This document shows positions 26,889 to 35,445 of a stretch of DNA of 64,000 nucleotides, one piece after another. Under the pieces are notes generated by a model that worked only from the letters and a program-made list of their open reading frames with translations, had not been told where the DNA came from and did no database searches. Position 1 is the stretch's first letter; each line of letters begins with the position of its first letter. The translations under genes were made by a program, and so were the position numbers. The DNA comes from Spirosoma foliorum (lineage in GTDB: Bacteria; Bacteroidota; Bacteroidia; Cytophagales; Spirosomataceae). The DNA lies in assembly GCF_014117325.1 (NCBI RefSeq), contig NZ_CP059732.1:7195001-7259000 (forward strand). Direction: 5' to 3'.

Positions 26889-26920
26889 CTTTCACTCTTT
26901 CGCTCTTTCATTCTTTCACT
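26889..26920. repeat. Four tandem octamers CTTTCACT-like
   Basis: CTTTCACT, CTTTCGCT, CTTTCATT and CTTTCACT follow one another without gaps. They fill the space between the M28 peptidase stop and the next start. The wording resembles one arm of the repeat-word hairpins elsewhere in the window. Confidence 0.75.
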
Positions 26921-27942
26921 TATTGTTCATTGTAAAGCACCTGCAATAACGTCTGACCAACGGCCTTCAATGTCGCCCGATCAATGTTACTCATGTTATC
27001 TTCGGCAGTATGCCAGGCTGGGAAGAAGCCGCCCGTAACGACATTCGTATGAATAATGTCGATCATTGGAATTTTGGCGATCGTATTGGGGGCTACATGA
27101 TCATCCGTGATTTGACCACCGGGAGTATCAACAAAATACTGGCTGTATCCAGCACGGCTAGCCGTTTGCCAAACATTATTAACAACCGTAGGGGCAAACT
27201 GCATTGATAGCCCTTCTTTGGCAAACGTAGCTCCCTTGGCTCCAACCATATCCAGCAAAATGCCGAAATAAGCTGAATAACCAGGTTTATGTAAGTTTTT
27301 GGACCAATAGCGAGATCCTAAGCAGAAGCCAATATAATCGAATTGATTGCCACTCGCCTGTTCAAAATCGTTGCTGGCTTTTTCGCCATTACCCCAATCT
27401 TCGGCGTCGAAGAAAATAATATCGATTCCTACGGTTGGTTTTTGTTGATTTTGTTGGATACTACGAGCCAGTTCGAGCAGAACACCTACACCGCTGGCTC
27501 CATCATTAGCGGCCGTAACAGGTTTCGTTTGATCTGCTTTATCCTGATCCTGATCGGCATGAGGGCGCGAATCCCAGTGCGATGCTAAAACAATTCGCTT
27601 GGTTGCGGTTGGGTTGATACTACCAATTATATTTCGGGCATTTAGTTTCTTACCATCCCAGGTGTTTGCCACAAACGTCTGCTCAATAACTGTGCATCCA
27701 AATTGTTTTAATTTGGCTACCAAATAGTTACCTGTTTGTACATGGGCAGGTGTATTTGGCACTCGTGGCCCGAATTTCACCTGTTGCTCCACATAGGTAT
27801 AAGCAGAATCGGCATTAAAAGCCGGTGCCGTAGCAGTAACAGCTTGCTCAGCGGTTTTTGTTGTATCGCTTTGCGACTGCTTGGTGCGACAGGCGCTTGT
27901 TGAGAGGACTACAACTAAAAAAGCAAGGAGGATTTTTTTCAT
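26920..27942 (-). CDS. M28-family peptidase or glutaminyl-peptide cyclotransferase-like lipoprotein
   Basis: A 340-residue lipoprotein (signal MKKILLAFLVVVLSTSAC, Cys at residue 18) with an M28 zinc-hydrolase domain. Metal-site blocks are ASHWDSRPHAD near residue 120, AANDGASGVGVLLELAR near 144, FFDAEDWG near 180, and AWHTAEDN near 311. One-zinc glutaminyl cyclases and two-zinc aminopeptidases share this fold. The FFDAEDWG block with the downstream His suggests the cyclase-like branch, but activity is inference. It acts on the periplasmic or outer surface. The start ATG 27942 gives a normal signal peptide. Confidence 0.82.
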   Translation of the reverse strand: MKKILLAFLVVVLSTSACRTKQSQSDTTKTAEQAVTATAPAFNADSAYTYVEQQVKFGPRVPNTPAHVQTGNYLVAKLKQFGCTVIEQTFVANTWDGKKLNARNIIGSINPTATKRIVLASHWDSRPHADQDQDKADQTKPVTAANDGASGVGVLLELARSIQQNQQKPTVGIDIIFFDAEDWGNGEKASNDFEQASGNQFDYIGFCLGSRYWSKNLHKPGYSAYFGILLDMVGAKGATFAKEGLSMQFAPTVVNNVWQTASRAGYSQYFVDTPGGQITDDHVAPNTIAKIPMIDIIHTNVVTGGFFPAWHTAEDNMSNIDRATLKAVGQTLLQVLYNEQ

Positions 27943-28083
27943 GATAGAGCAACATGACCTACTAAAGCCGGGATGTCATGCTGTAAAAACGATTTACTAT
28001 CGGTTTTGTGTACCGATCCGCAAAAATACCGAAAAGTCGGGCGTTTAAATAATTAGATGAAGAGAATGGGGAGGTAAAAAATG

Positions 28084-28120
28084 CGAAGCGGCCCGCCTGA
28101 ATTACAGGTAGGCCGCTTCG
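28084..28120. terminator. Hairpin CGAAGCGGCC, possible terminator
   Basis: CGAAGCGGCCCGCCTG (28084-28099) pairs with 28105-28120 with two mismatches across AATTA. It is followed by TTT only. The gap 27943-28230 holds this hairpin and the element at 28124, and no gene. Confidence 0.6.
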
Positions 28121-28123
28121 TTT

Positions 28124-28222
28124 CTGGCGCGAGTGTTTACTCGTGCCTATTCATGAAGTCAGTATTCTCTGACGCAAGCGAATGCTTGCTATATAATAAG
28201 CACGAGTAAATACTCGCGCCAG
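28124..28222. repeat. Nested inverted repeat (CTGGCGCGAGTGTTTACTCG family) with a third hairpin in the loop
   Basis: 28124-28146 and 28200-28222 are complementary at 22 of 23 positions. Each arm contains a CGAGT-ACTCG hairpin. The loop carries a further hairpin, GCAAGC-GAAT-GCTTGC. It lies downstream of cysS on the minus strand. Confidence 0.85.
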
Positions 28223-28230
28223 TTCATTTT

Positions 28231-29718
28231 TTACTCTTCATAAGCCCAGTCGATCTGGTGCTTCATGTCTTTGATTGCCAGCCCTTGTGCTTTGAAATAA
28301 GAGCGAATCTGATCGACTTTGTCATATTGACGTTGCTCTTTGTATTCGCGGTAAAGAGTCAGTAACCCTTCCAGAATAGGCTGGTTATCGGTGCCTTCTT
28401 CTTTCAAACCTAACACTTCAGTCATGAACGATACGAACGACTCTTTCAGCAAAGTAAATACCTCTTCACCAAGGACTGCTGACTGAAGCTGGTTCAGATA
28501 GAGCATGTTGACGTATTTTAGCAAGGTAAACAACTGAGCAATACCGACGGCCGTATTGAGGTCGTCGTTCATGGCTTCGTAAAACTGTTGAACAGCTTGC
28601 CGGATTTCTTTCTGTTTTTCTTCGCTCACCGTAGCATTCTCGTCGGCTGAGTAGGTCAGCGTTTTAACAATTCGCAACCCATTTGCTAATCGACGATAGC
28701 CTTTCTGCGCGGCTTTAAGCGCGTCGTTCGAAAAATCGAGTGTGCTCCGGTAGTGCGATTGCAGCATGAAAAACCGAACCGTCATCGGGCTGTAAGCCTG
28801 ATCGAGCAGGGGGTGATTACCGGCAAACAACTCGGCAGGCAAAAATGAATTACCCAGCGACTTCGACATTTTCTGGCCATTCACAGTCAGCATGTTCGAG
28901 TGCATCCAGTACCGAACGGGATCAACGCCACTCAAACCATCGCCTTGCGCAATTTCGCACTCATGGTGAGGGAATTTCAAGTCCATGCCGCCACCATGAA
29001 TATCGAATTGCTTGCCTAGGTATTTGGTGCTCATGCATGTGCATTCCAGGTGCCAGCCAGGAAAACCTTCGCCCCAAGGCGAGTTCCAGCGCATAAGGTG
29101 CTCAGGAGCTGCACGTTTCCAGATCGCAAAATCGAGCGGGCTGCGTTTTTCTGACTGACCATCCAGTTCGCGGGTTTCGTTCAGCAGATCGTCCAGAATC
29201 CGACCCGACAACTTACCGTAGTTCCCTCCGCGCTTGTTGTAGGTTTCAATGTCGAAATACACCGAACCGTTTGATTCATAAGCTAATCCATTCGCGAGCA
29301 ATGACTGAACGGCTTCGATCTGTTCCACCATATGGCCCGTGGCCGTGGGTTCAATGCTGGGTGGGAAGGTGTTGAACTGCGCCATTACCGTATGGAAATC
29401 ATTCGTGAAGCGCTGTACAATTTCCATCGGCTCAACCTTTTCCAGTTTAGCCATCCGTCCGATTTTATCTTCGCCTTCGTCACCATCACCAACCAGGTGG
29501 CCAACGTCGGTCAGGTTACGGACGTACCGTACTTTATAGCCGATGAAAGTCAGGTATCGATAAAGCGTATCGAATGTGAGGAACGTACGGACGTTGCCCA
29601 GATGAACATAATTGTAAACCGTCGGACCGCAAACGTACATGCCTACGTACGGTGCATTGATCGGTTCGAATAGTTCTTTTTTACGCGAAAGCGTATTGTA
29701 TAAGTGAAGCGGTTGCAT
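28231..29718 (-). CDS. cysS: Cysteinyl-tRNA synthetase
   Basis: A 495-residue class I synthetase charging tRNA-Cys. The zinc ligand Cys30 lies in YVCGPTVY, the HIGH motif is HLGN at 39-42, and the second zinc-site region is [10 protein letters not shown] followed by [10 protein letters not shown]. The KMSKS loop KMSKSLGNS is near residue 283. The C-terminal helical anticodon domain ends with [14 protein letters not shown] chose the ATG 29718 ([14 protein letters not shown]). The frame remains open 57 bases further, but that segment has no family similarity. Downstream lies a nested inverted repeat. Confidence 0.96.
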   Translation of the reverse strand: MQPLHLYNTLSRKKELFEPINAPYVGMYVCGPTVYNYVHLGNVRTFLTFDTLYRYLTFIGYKVRYVRNLTDVGHLVGDGDEGEDKIGRMAKLEKVEPMEIVQRFTNDFHTVMAQFNTFPPSIEPTATGHMVEQIEAVQSLLANGLAYESNGSVYFDIETYNKRGGNYGKLSGRILDDLLNETRELDGQSEKRSPLDFAIWKRAAPEHLMRWNSPWGEGFPGWHLECTCMSTKYLGKQFDIHGGGMDLKFPHHECEIAQGDGLSGVDPVRYWMHSNMLTVNGQKMSKSLGNSFLPAELFAGNHPLLDQAYSPMTVRFFMLQSHYRSTLDFSNDALKAAQKGYRRLANGLRIVKTLTYSADENATVSEEKQKEIRQAVQQFYEAMNDDLNTAVGIAQLFTLLKYVNMLYLNQLQSAVLGEEVFTLLKESFVSFMTEVLGLKEEGTDNQPILEGLLTLYREYKEQRQYDKVDQIRSYFKAQGLAIKDMKHQIDWAYEE

Positions 29719-29975
29719 TGGTAGATTGACTATTTCGGGAAGACTACAAAAGGAATTGAGTTGCCGGATCGGCATCTATAGGCGAGATAAAGCGTTCAGC
29801 GACAACAGCATGTCGATAAAGCAGGGTTTTCCTCAAGTAGCATAGCAAAAATGATACTGTTCATGAGGGCGAAGTTACGGATTGTTCGTTGTAAAACGCT
29901 AGCTCATCTACACGACCCGTAGCTTTTGGCTATATTCGCGTTTTGTTTTTACAAATCGCCCGCTTAGGCTCAGGG

Positions 29976-31172
29976 ATGCAGGTAGTTGAAGTGGGCACAA
30001 ATGCCCAATATCAGAAAGAATTTATTCAGTTTCCCGTTCGTCTATATCGCAACGATCCTAATTGGATTCGTCCGCTGGATAACGATGTTGAGGAGATATT
30101 TGACCCAGCCCGCAACAAGCGGTTTGAGCATGGTGAATGCGTTCGGTTTTTGTTGCTAAACAACAAATCCGAAACCATTGGGCGAATAGCCGCATTCATC
30201 GACCACGAAATTGCGAATCTAGACAATGACCAACCAACAGGTGGGGTCGGGTTCTTTGAGTGTATCGATGACCAACAGGCTGCTTTTACGCTGTTCGATG
30301 CGGGGAAATCCTGGCTCCAACAGCGAGGTATGGAAGCTATGGACGGCCCAATAAACTTTGGTGATCGCGACCGCTGGTGGGGTTTGCTGGTCGATGGGTT
30401 CGACCGGGAGCCGAATTACTGCATGCCGTACACAAAGCCGTATTACATTCCTTTTTTCGAGAATTACGGTTTCAAGGATTATTTCAAACAGTTCACATTT
30501 GGGATTCCCACAACCTGGTCGAAACTAGTCGATATGTCGCAGGCGGTGAAAGACCGTGCTCGGCGTATTTATGACAACCCCGATTACAGTTTTCGGACGA
30601 TCGATAAAAAGCAATTACCCGCAGCGGCTGAACAGTTCCGACATATATATAATGCTGCCTGGGGTGGCCATAGTGGCGTTAAGGAAATGTCGGCGGCACA
30701 GGCGCAGTTGCTGATGCAGAAACTAAAGCCGGTTATCGACGAAAAGATTATCTATTTCGCCTATTATCAGGGTGAGCCAGTCGCCTTTTTCGTTTGTCTG
30801 CCCGAATTAAACCAGGTGTTCAAACACGTAAATGGTAAGCTTGATCTGATTGGTAAGCTGAAGTTTTTGTGGCATATGTTGCTGAAGACGAACCACAAAG
30901 CCTTTGGGGTTGTGTTCGGCGTAGCACCTGAGCATCAGGGAAAAGGCGTTGAAGCAGCTATCGCCCTTCGAATGCCCCACGAAGCCGATCATAATCCAAA
31001 CTTCCAGTACACCGAATTAGAAATGAACTGGGTCGGCGATTTCAACCCAATCATGGTTCGCTTTGTGAGTCAACTGGGTTCAAAAATCGTCAAAACACAC
31101 ATTACGTACCGCAAGCTTTTCGACGAAACCAAACCATTTAAACGCTGCCCGGTCATTGGGCGGAAGAAATAG
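29976..31172 (+). CDS. GNAT-superfamily-like protein (YghO-type), conserved hypothetical
   Basis: A 398-residue soluble protein resembling the YghO-like group of GNAT-fold proteins. The N-terminal region has RLYRNDPNWIRPLDNDVEEI. A middle block is MDGPINFGDRDRWWGLLVDG, followed by MPYTKPYYIPFFENYGF. The C-terminal acetyltransferase-like motif is VFGVAPEHQGKGVEAAI, matching acetyl-CoA-binding motif A (HQGKGVE). The substrate is unknown. The start is the ATG 29976, and upstream frames rely on a TTG. The spacer 29719-29975, shared with cysS, is divergent and holds a TAGCTTTTG-like element near 29920 but no gene. Confidence 0.75.
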   Translation: MQVVEVGTNAQYQKEFIQFPVRLYRNDPNWIRPLDNDVEEIFDPARNKRFEHGECVRFLLLNNKSETIGRIAAFIDHEIANLDNDQPTGGVGFFECIDDQQAAFTLFDAGKSWLQQRGMEAMDGPINFGDRDRWWGLLVDGFDREPNYCMPYTKPYYIPFFENYGFKDYFKQFTFGIPTTWSKLVDMSQAVKDRARRIYDNPDYSFRTIDKKQLPAAAEQFRHIYNAAWGGHSGVKEMSAAQAQLLMQKLKPVIDEKIIYFAYYQGEPVAFFVCLPELNQVFKHVNGKLDLIGKLKFLWHMLLKTNHKAFGVVFGVAPEHQGKGVEAAIALRMPHEADHNPNFQYTELEMNWVGDFNPIMVRFVSQLGSKIVKTHITYRKLFDETKPFKRCPVIGRKK

Positions 31173-31178
31173 ATTTAT

Positions 31179-31272
31179 GGTATTTGGTATACAGTTTTTG
31201 GTTTACGGTGGGCTGATTCATAAGCAATTCATGCGCCAGCCCACCGTAAACCAAAAACTGTATACCAAATAC
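31179..31272. repeat. 36-bp inverted repeat, GGTATTTGGTATACAGTTTT family, TGCGCCAGCC loop
   Basis: 31180-31215 and 31237-31272 are perfect 36-bp complements. The loop and right-arm start read TGCGCCAGCC (31232-31241), as at 25804. The arm wording resembles the 22277 element (GGTATTCGGTTTACAG). No T-run. Confidence 0.9.
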
Positions 31273-31296
31273 TAACCATTATAAACCAAGAAATAA

Positions 31297-32214
31297 ATGA
31301 GCTTAGTAACTGTTGGTTCCGTCGCATTCGACGCCCTGGAAACCCCGTTCGGTAAGACCGACAAAATCATCGGTGGTGCTGCCACGTATATCACCCTTTC
31401 GGCTTCGTACTTCACGAAAGAGAATAATCTGGTTGCTGTTGTGGGCGACGATTTTCCGCAGAGCATGATTGACGATCTCAATCAGCACGGAATCAATACC
31501 GAAGGTCTGGAAATTCGGAAAGGAGAGAAGACCTTCTTCTGGTCGGGCAAGTACCATAACGACATGAATAGCCGCGACACAGTTGAAGTGCAGCTAAACG
31601 TGATGGAACACTTCGATCCGATCATTCCCGATTCGTTTCAGGATTGTACGTATCTGATGCTGGGAAATACGGCTCCATCTATTCAACAAACTGTAATTGA
31701 GCGATTGCATAAACGGCCTAAGCTTATTGTGCTCGATACCATGAACCTCTGGATCGAAATCGCTAACCCTGATTTGATGAGTTTACTTAAACTCGTTGAT
31801 GTGCTGGTGGTTAATGACGAAGAAGCGCGCCAGCTAACACACGAATACTCGTTGGTGCGTGCTGCGGCTAAAATTCGGTCGATGGGTCCTCAAACGGTCA
31901 TTATTAAGAAAGGCGAACACGGCGCTTTATTATTTAGCGAAGGCCAGATCTTCTTTGCCCCAGCGCTACCGCTTGAAGAAGTCTTCGATCCAACCGGTGC
32001 GGGCGACACATTTGCCGGTGGATTCATTGGCTATCTGGCCAAAACCGATGACATCTCGTTCGATAACATGAAACGGGCAATTATTTACGGTTCGGCAATG
32101 GCTTCGTTCTGTGTTGAGAAATTTGGTGCTGAGCGGATTATGAACTTAACTCAGGAGGAAATTCAGGCGCGGGTAAGCGAATTTGTGACGCTATCCGCTT
32201 TTGGACTGGTCTAA
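31297..32214 (+). CDS. PfkB-family carbohydrate/nucleoside kinase
   Basis: A 305-residue ribokinase-like enzyme. The N-terminal substrate region is VGSVAFDALETPFG with the IIGGAATYITL glycine block near residue 26. The conserved C-terminal signature DPTGAGDTFAGGFIGYL near residue 233 contains the catalytic Asp and the anion hole. VVGDDF near residue 49 and VVNDEEARQL near residue 170 are usual family blocks. It phosphorylates a sugar or nucleoside with ATP, but the substrate cannot be told from sequence. Length is standard, and a strong bidirectional terminator follows. Confidence 0.88.
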   Translation: MSLVTVGSVAFDALETPFGKTDKIIGGAATYITLSASYFTKENNLVAVVGDDFPQSMIDDLNQHGINTEGLEIRKGEKTFFWSGKYHNDMNSRDTVEVQLNVMEHFDPIIPDSFQDCTYLMLGNTAPSIQQTVIERLHKRPKLIVLDTMNLWIEIANPDLMSLLKLVDVLVVNDEEARQLTHEYSLVRAAAKIRSMGPQTVIIKKGEHGALLFSEGQIFFAPALPLEEVFDPTGAGDTFAGGFIGYLAKTDDISFDNMKRAIIYGSAMASFCVEKFGAERIMNLTQEEIQARVSEFVTLSAFGLV

Positions 32215-32226
32215 AGTATAGCTGAT

Positions 32227-32275
32227 AATAAACGAACAAGCCGCTGGTAACTTACCAGCGGCTTGTTCGTTTATT
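32227..32275. terminator. Bidirectional terminator, 24-bp perfect stem
   Basis: AATAAACGAACAAGCCGCTG and four more bases (32227-32250) are exactly complementary to 32252-32275. It separates the convergent kinase (+) and ferritin-like (-) genes. Confidence 0.85.
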
Positions 32276-32296
32276 GGTGGATTCAGTTCGAGCGTG

Positions 32297-33106
32297 TTAC
32301 GCAAAGAAAGGCGCAACAATTCCTAAAATAGTAGGCTTGTCTAACGGCTCATCAAAGGCCTGCATCACCATAGCTGGAGTTATCCGGCTATCACCTGCCA
32401 AGGCAGCAGCTAGATCGACACCCGCCTGAACGGTGTTTTCTTCCCCTTTGTAACTAGCATCAACTACAGATGGAAGACCCTGCAAAGCAGCCGTGCCACC
32501 TGTGATCCAGCCTTTTTGACCACGCATATAACGTACATTAGCTGCGTGAGCTGCCTCAGTTGCGTGAATTTGCAGAGCTACCTGCAAAATAGCGGGTGCT
32601 GCCTGTAAATTACCTGCCTGACCTTTATAAGCACGAACACCAGTATCTTCAAACGTCTGAGCAATAGCTGAGAACGTAGCGAAATTGGTAAACGTATCCG
32701 TAAATGTGCCTTTAGCCGAGAAGTCAAACTTAGGCATTGGAATCGCATCGGCACCCAATACCGTTTTTAACAGCCGAACGTGTACTTCTTCGTGTTGACG
32801 AATCAGTTCAAAAGCTGGCCGATAATTAACCGGAATCATTGATAGATTGCGGCCGTAGTTGTAAAAATTGAACTCCAGATACTCTAATGCAAGTGCAAAA
32901 TTGAGTACATCTTTCACGCCTTGTGGTAATGAGCTAGACTGCCCATAGGACTTAGTCAAAGCTGAAGCCATAATAGCTGGAGCAGCTGCGGCAATCGTTT
33001 TTTTGGTCAGGGAGCTAAACAAACCCCGACGAGAAACATGGGCTAAGCGGTCAAAGATCTCGCCATCCACTTTCTCAATTTCGCTGAATAAGTTTTGTAA
33101 GTTCAT
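32297..33106 (-). CDS. Ferritin-like domain protein
   Basis: A 269-residue protein with a ferritin-like four-helix domain of the desiccation-related type. Helix segments contain the acidic and His residues expected for a metal site: FALALEYLEFNFYNY, LIRQHEEVHVRLLK, AQTFEDTGVRAY, and ALQIHATEAAHAANVRYMRG. The N-terminal 50 residues contain RRGLFSSLTKKTIAAAAPA, a possible twin-arginine or membrane-targeting segment. The second of two adjacent ferritin-like genes; its upstream partner ends 14 bases away. Oxidative or desiccation stress roles are suggested for the family, not shown here. Confidence 0.82.
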   Translation of the reverse strand: MNLQNLFSEIEKVDGEIFDRLAHVSRRGLFSSLTKKTIAAAAPAIMASALTKSYGQSSSLPQGVKDVLNFALALEYLEFNFYNYGRNLSMIPVNYRPAFELIRQHEEVHVRLLKTVLGADAIPMPKFDFSAKGTFTDTFTNFATFSAIAQTFEDTGVRAYKGQAGNLQAAPAILQVALQIHATEAAHAANVRYMRGQKGWITGGTAALQGLPSVVDASYKGEENTVQAGVDLAAALAGDSRITPAMVMQAFDEPLDKPTILGIVAPFFA

Positions 33107-33120
33107 TGGAGTTGAGTGGT

Positions 33121-33855
33121 TTATGCGAGGCTTTTAACTAAGGCGCTTGCGTCAAGTGTTTCAAGGATATATTTCTGTGCGATAGGGAGCACAAATGTTG
33201 GTTCATAGGCCAGGTGTAAGCCCGTATCGCTGGTAACGATTGTTGGACCCGCAAAGGCGTCAGAATAAGGATACTGCAATTCGCGCAGAATAGAGTGGTG
33301 ACGAGTTTCAACCGATACAATCTTACCTGCCAGTGTCAGATAACCAGCATCTTTGATATACTTACCAGCACCGTTGTAAGCACCTACGCCTGTTTTTTCG
33401 AAGGCTTCTGCATTGGCAATTACATCTGCACGATTGTTAAAATCAATGCTAGAGAAATTAAACGTCAGATCTGGTACGTTGGCTGCTGTTCCAGCACCTA
33501 CTGCTGCTTTGAAAAGCGCACGGTGGATAATTTCATGGCCGCGGATGTCAGTCCATAAGGCCATGTCTGCCGAAGACATGTTAGGGTAAGGTTTTGCAAG
33601 CACCATTTCATAGAAAGCAGCTTCGAGCTGTTCTAGTACATAAGCGAAAGCAAGCACACCAGCATCACCAGTAGGAAGGGCGACAGTTGTGCCAGCAGCA
33701 CGAGCGCTTCCAGTTGGATTAACGAAAGCTTCGTCCCCTTTAGAGCAAGCTGTGAGTAGTCCGCCAGTTACGGCTGCCGCTCCAGCTACCCGCAGAAACG
33801 ACCGGCGACTAGCTGCCGAAGATGGCGTTTCGGGCCGATTAGTAATGTTTTCCAT
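33121..33855 (-). CDS. Ferritin-like protein with twin-arginine lipoprotein signal
   Basis: A 244-residue protein. The signal contains SRRSFLRVAGAAAVTGG followed by the lipobox LTAC, so it looks exported by Tat and lipid-anchored. Ferritin-like helices carry AFAYVLEQLEAAFYEMVL, IRGHEIIHRALFK, AEAFEKTGVGAYNG and VSVETRHHSILRELQ, in which Glu and His recur at metal-ligand spacing. It forms an operon with the downstream ferritin-like gene. Tat export would fit a protein folded around metal in the cytoplasm. The 33856-34073 region upstream is AT-rich and has no gene. Confidence 0.82.
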   Translation of the reverse strand: MENITNRPETPSSAASRRSFLRVAGAAAVTGGLLTACSKGDEAFVNPTGSARAAGTTVALPTGDAGVLAFAYVLEQLEAAFYEMVLAKPYPNMSSADMALWTDIRGHEIIHRALFKAAVGAGTAANVPDLTFNFSSIDFNNRADVIANAEAFEKTGVGAYNGAGKYIKDAGYLTLAGKIVSVETRHHSILRELQYPYSDAFAGPTIVTSDTGLHLAYEPTFVLPIAQKYILETLDASALVKSLA

Positions 33856-34073
33856 TGAGCAAAATAGTTAGGTGATTTGTTGTCTTAGTTATTTGGCAAC
33901 CAAGGTGATGTACCTACGCGCTCATCTGGAATAAGGATTTTTTAAATTTTAGAATAAGGTATAAATCCAACTCTGCAATAAGGCTAATGTGTTATTATTA
34001 TATACACTATGCTTATTTGGCTATTATTTTTTGAAATATTATTGAAAAAGTACAAAATGATTTTCGCGGAAAA

Positions 34074-34614
34074 TTAGAGCCATAAGCAAGCTATAGTTGC
34101 TTGAGAGGTGGGTTGAACGGTTTTGGGCGTAGCGTTTTCATCCAAAATAATCGTAGTACCATTAGTGCCTAAATCCCACAGGTTACCTCGCAGAAATACA
34201 TTCATGCCTTTGGTAATATTGGCTTCCGATGCAGCCCGTCCTGCCATAGCATGCGTAAGCCAGGCTTGCCCTTCGGTTAATTTCCCGACGTCAGCCCAGG
34301 TATTCAGGCAGGATAACGATTGTTTTCTTTGGAGTAATTAGCCCGCTATCTTTCGCTGTTTGTAGGTAACCAGCTATTTTTTCGCGAAAAGTTAGCCCAT
34401 TTTGGTAATCGATGGGTGTCATCCAGGGTTGAATACCTAACAGATTACCTCGATCGGAGCGATTCCCAAACTGCTCAATATGACTAATTTTTGCTGGTTT
34501 ATCAGGCTTGAGGGGCTCACCGTTTAGCCAGATAAACCAGAGGCCGAATGCGCCCCAGTTGAGCAGGAATACGATGTACAGGATAACCGAATATTTTCTT
34601 AGGTTACTAGACAT
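34074..34614 (-). pseudogene. Decayed carbon-nitrogen hydrolase (nitrilase-like) gene
   Basis: The first part encodes 107 residues. It begins with a membrane helix (YSVILYIVFLLNWGAFGLWF) and ends in the nitrilase-like strand KTIVILPEYLG, then meets a TGA near 34291. The reading continues in another frame as WADVGKLTEGQAWLTHAMAG, then FLRGNLWDLGTNGTTIIL, to a stop at 34074. The total coding length, under 190 residues, is much shorter than a complete nitrilase of about 270 or more. Both a frameshift and loss of the middle part, including the catalytic Lys and Cys, seem likely. The family assignment rests on the short ILPEYLG region, so confidence is moderate. Confidence 0.5.
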
Positions 34615-34674
34615 AGAAATGATAAATGAGCCACAAAATAGCCTTATTTTCAGGCATTATTAAGCGCTGTAACT

Positions 34675-35445
34675 ATGTCATCATTTGCGAATCAGGTTGC
34701 TTTTATAACGGGTGCTGGCTCAGGAATTGGTCGGGCAACAGCATTGGCTTTTTCTAAGGCAGGCGCAACTGTTGTTGTCGCCGAAATCAATGAATCTACT
34801 GGTCGAGAGACAGTTGAATTAATAACGCAACAAGGTGGTAACGCAGTCTTTATTCTTTGTAATGTTGTTGATCCAGAACAGATTAAAAAGGCTATCTATC
34901 AAACTGTTCATTCATTTGGTCGTCTGGATATTGGTATTAACAATGCCGGAATTGGCGGTAAGTTTGGCAAGTTGCTAGATCAGACGGAACAGGACTTTAA
35001 TCAGATAATGGCGATAAATGTTGGTGGAGTGTTTTACGGCATGCAAGCCCAGATTCGCCAGATGTTAACGCAAAAAAGCAACCCCACTGGTGGCAAAATT
35101 GTAAATGTGTCCAGCATTGCCGGGGTTCGGGGAATGCCGATGGGTGCACCTTATAGTGCCTCCAAACACGCCGTAATTGGACTAACAAAAACGGCGGCTC
35201 TGGAATATGTGAAGCATCATATCCGAATCAATGCAGTGTGTCCAGTGTACACGCATTCGCCTATGGTGGATGAACTCATTAATACAGCACCGGGCATGGA
35301 AGAACGGATGCGCCGAATGGTTCCGATGGGCCGTTTTGGCGAACCGGAGGAAATTGCCCAGACTATTTTGTGGCTTTGTTCAGACGAAAACGCGTTTGTT
35401 ACCGGGCAGGCGCTTCAAATTGATGGCGGCTTAACGGCTGGGTAA
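34675..35445 (+). CDS. Short-chain dehydrogenase/reductase
   Basis: A 256-residue classical SDR. The NAD(P) loop is TGAGSGIGRA near residues 12-21, and NNAGIGG lies near residue 88. The catalytic tetrad is provided by NVSS (Ser) and YSASK (Tyr and Lys) near residues 142-163. The C-terminal pattern is ENAFVTGQALQIDGGLTAG. The acidic residue after the second strand (VVVAEINE) suggests NAD preference. The substrate is unknown. Its 3' end overlaps the convergent deacetylase gene by 15 bases, so there is no room for a terminator between them. Confidence 0.92.
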   Translation: MSSFANQVAFITGAGSGIGRATALAFSKAGATVVVAEINESTGRETVELITQQGGNAVFILCNVVDPEQIKKAIYQTVHSFGRLDIGINNAGIGGKFGKLLDQTEQDFNQIMAINVGGVFYGMQAQIRQMLTQKSNPTGGKIVNVSSIAGVRGMPMGAPYSASKHAVIGLTKTAALEYVKHHIRINAVCPVYTHSPMVDELINTAPGMEERMRRMVPMGRFGEPEEIAQTILWLCSDENAFVTGQALQIDGGLTAG

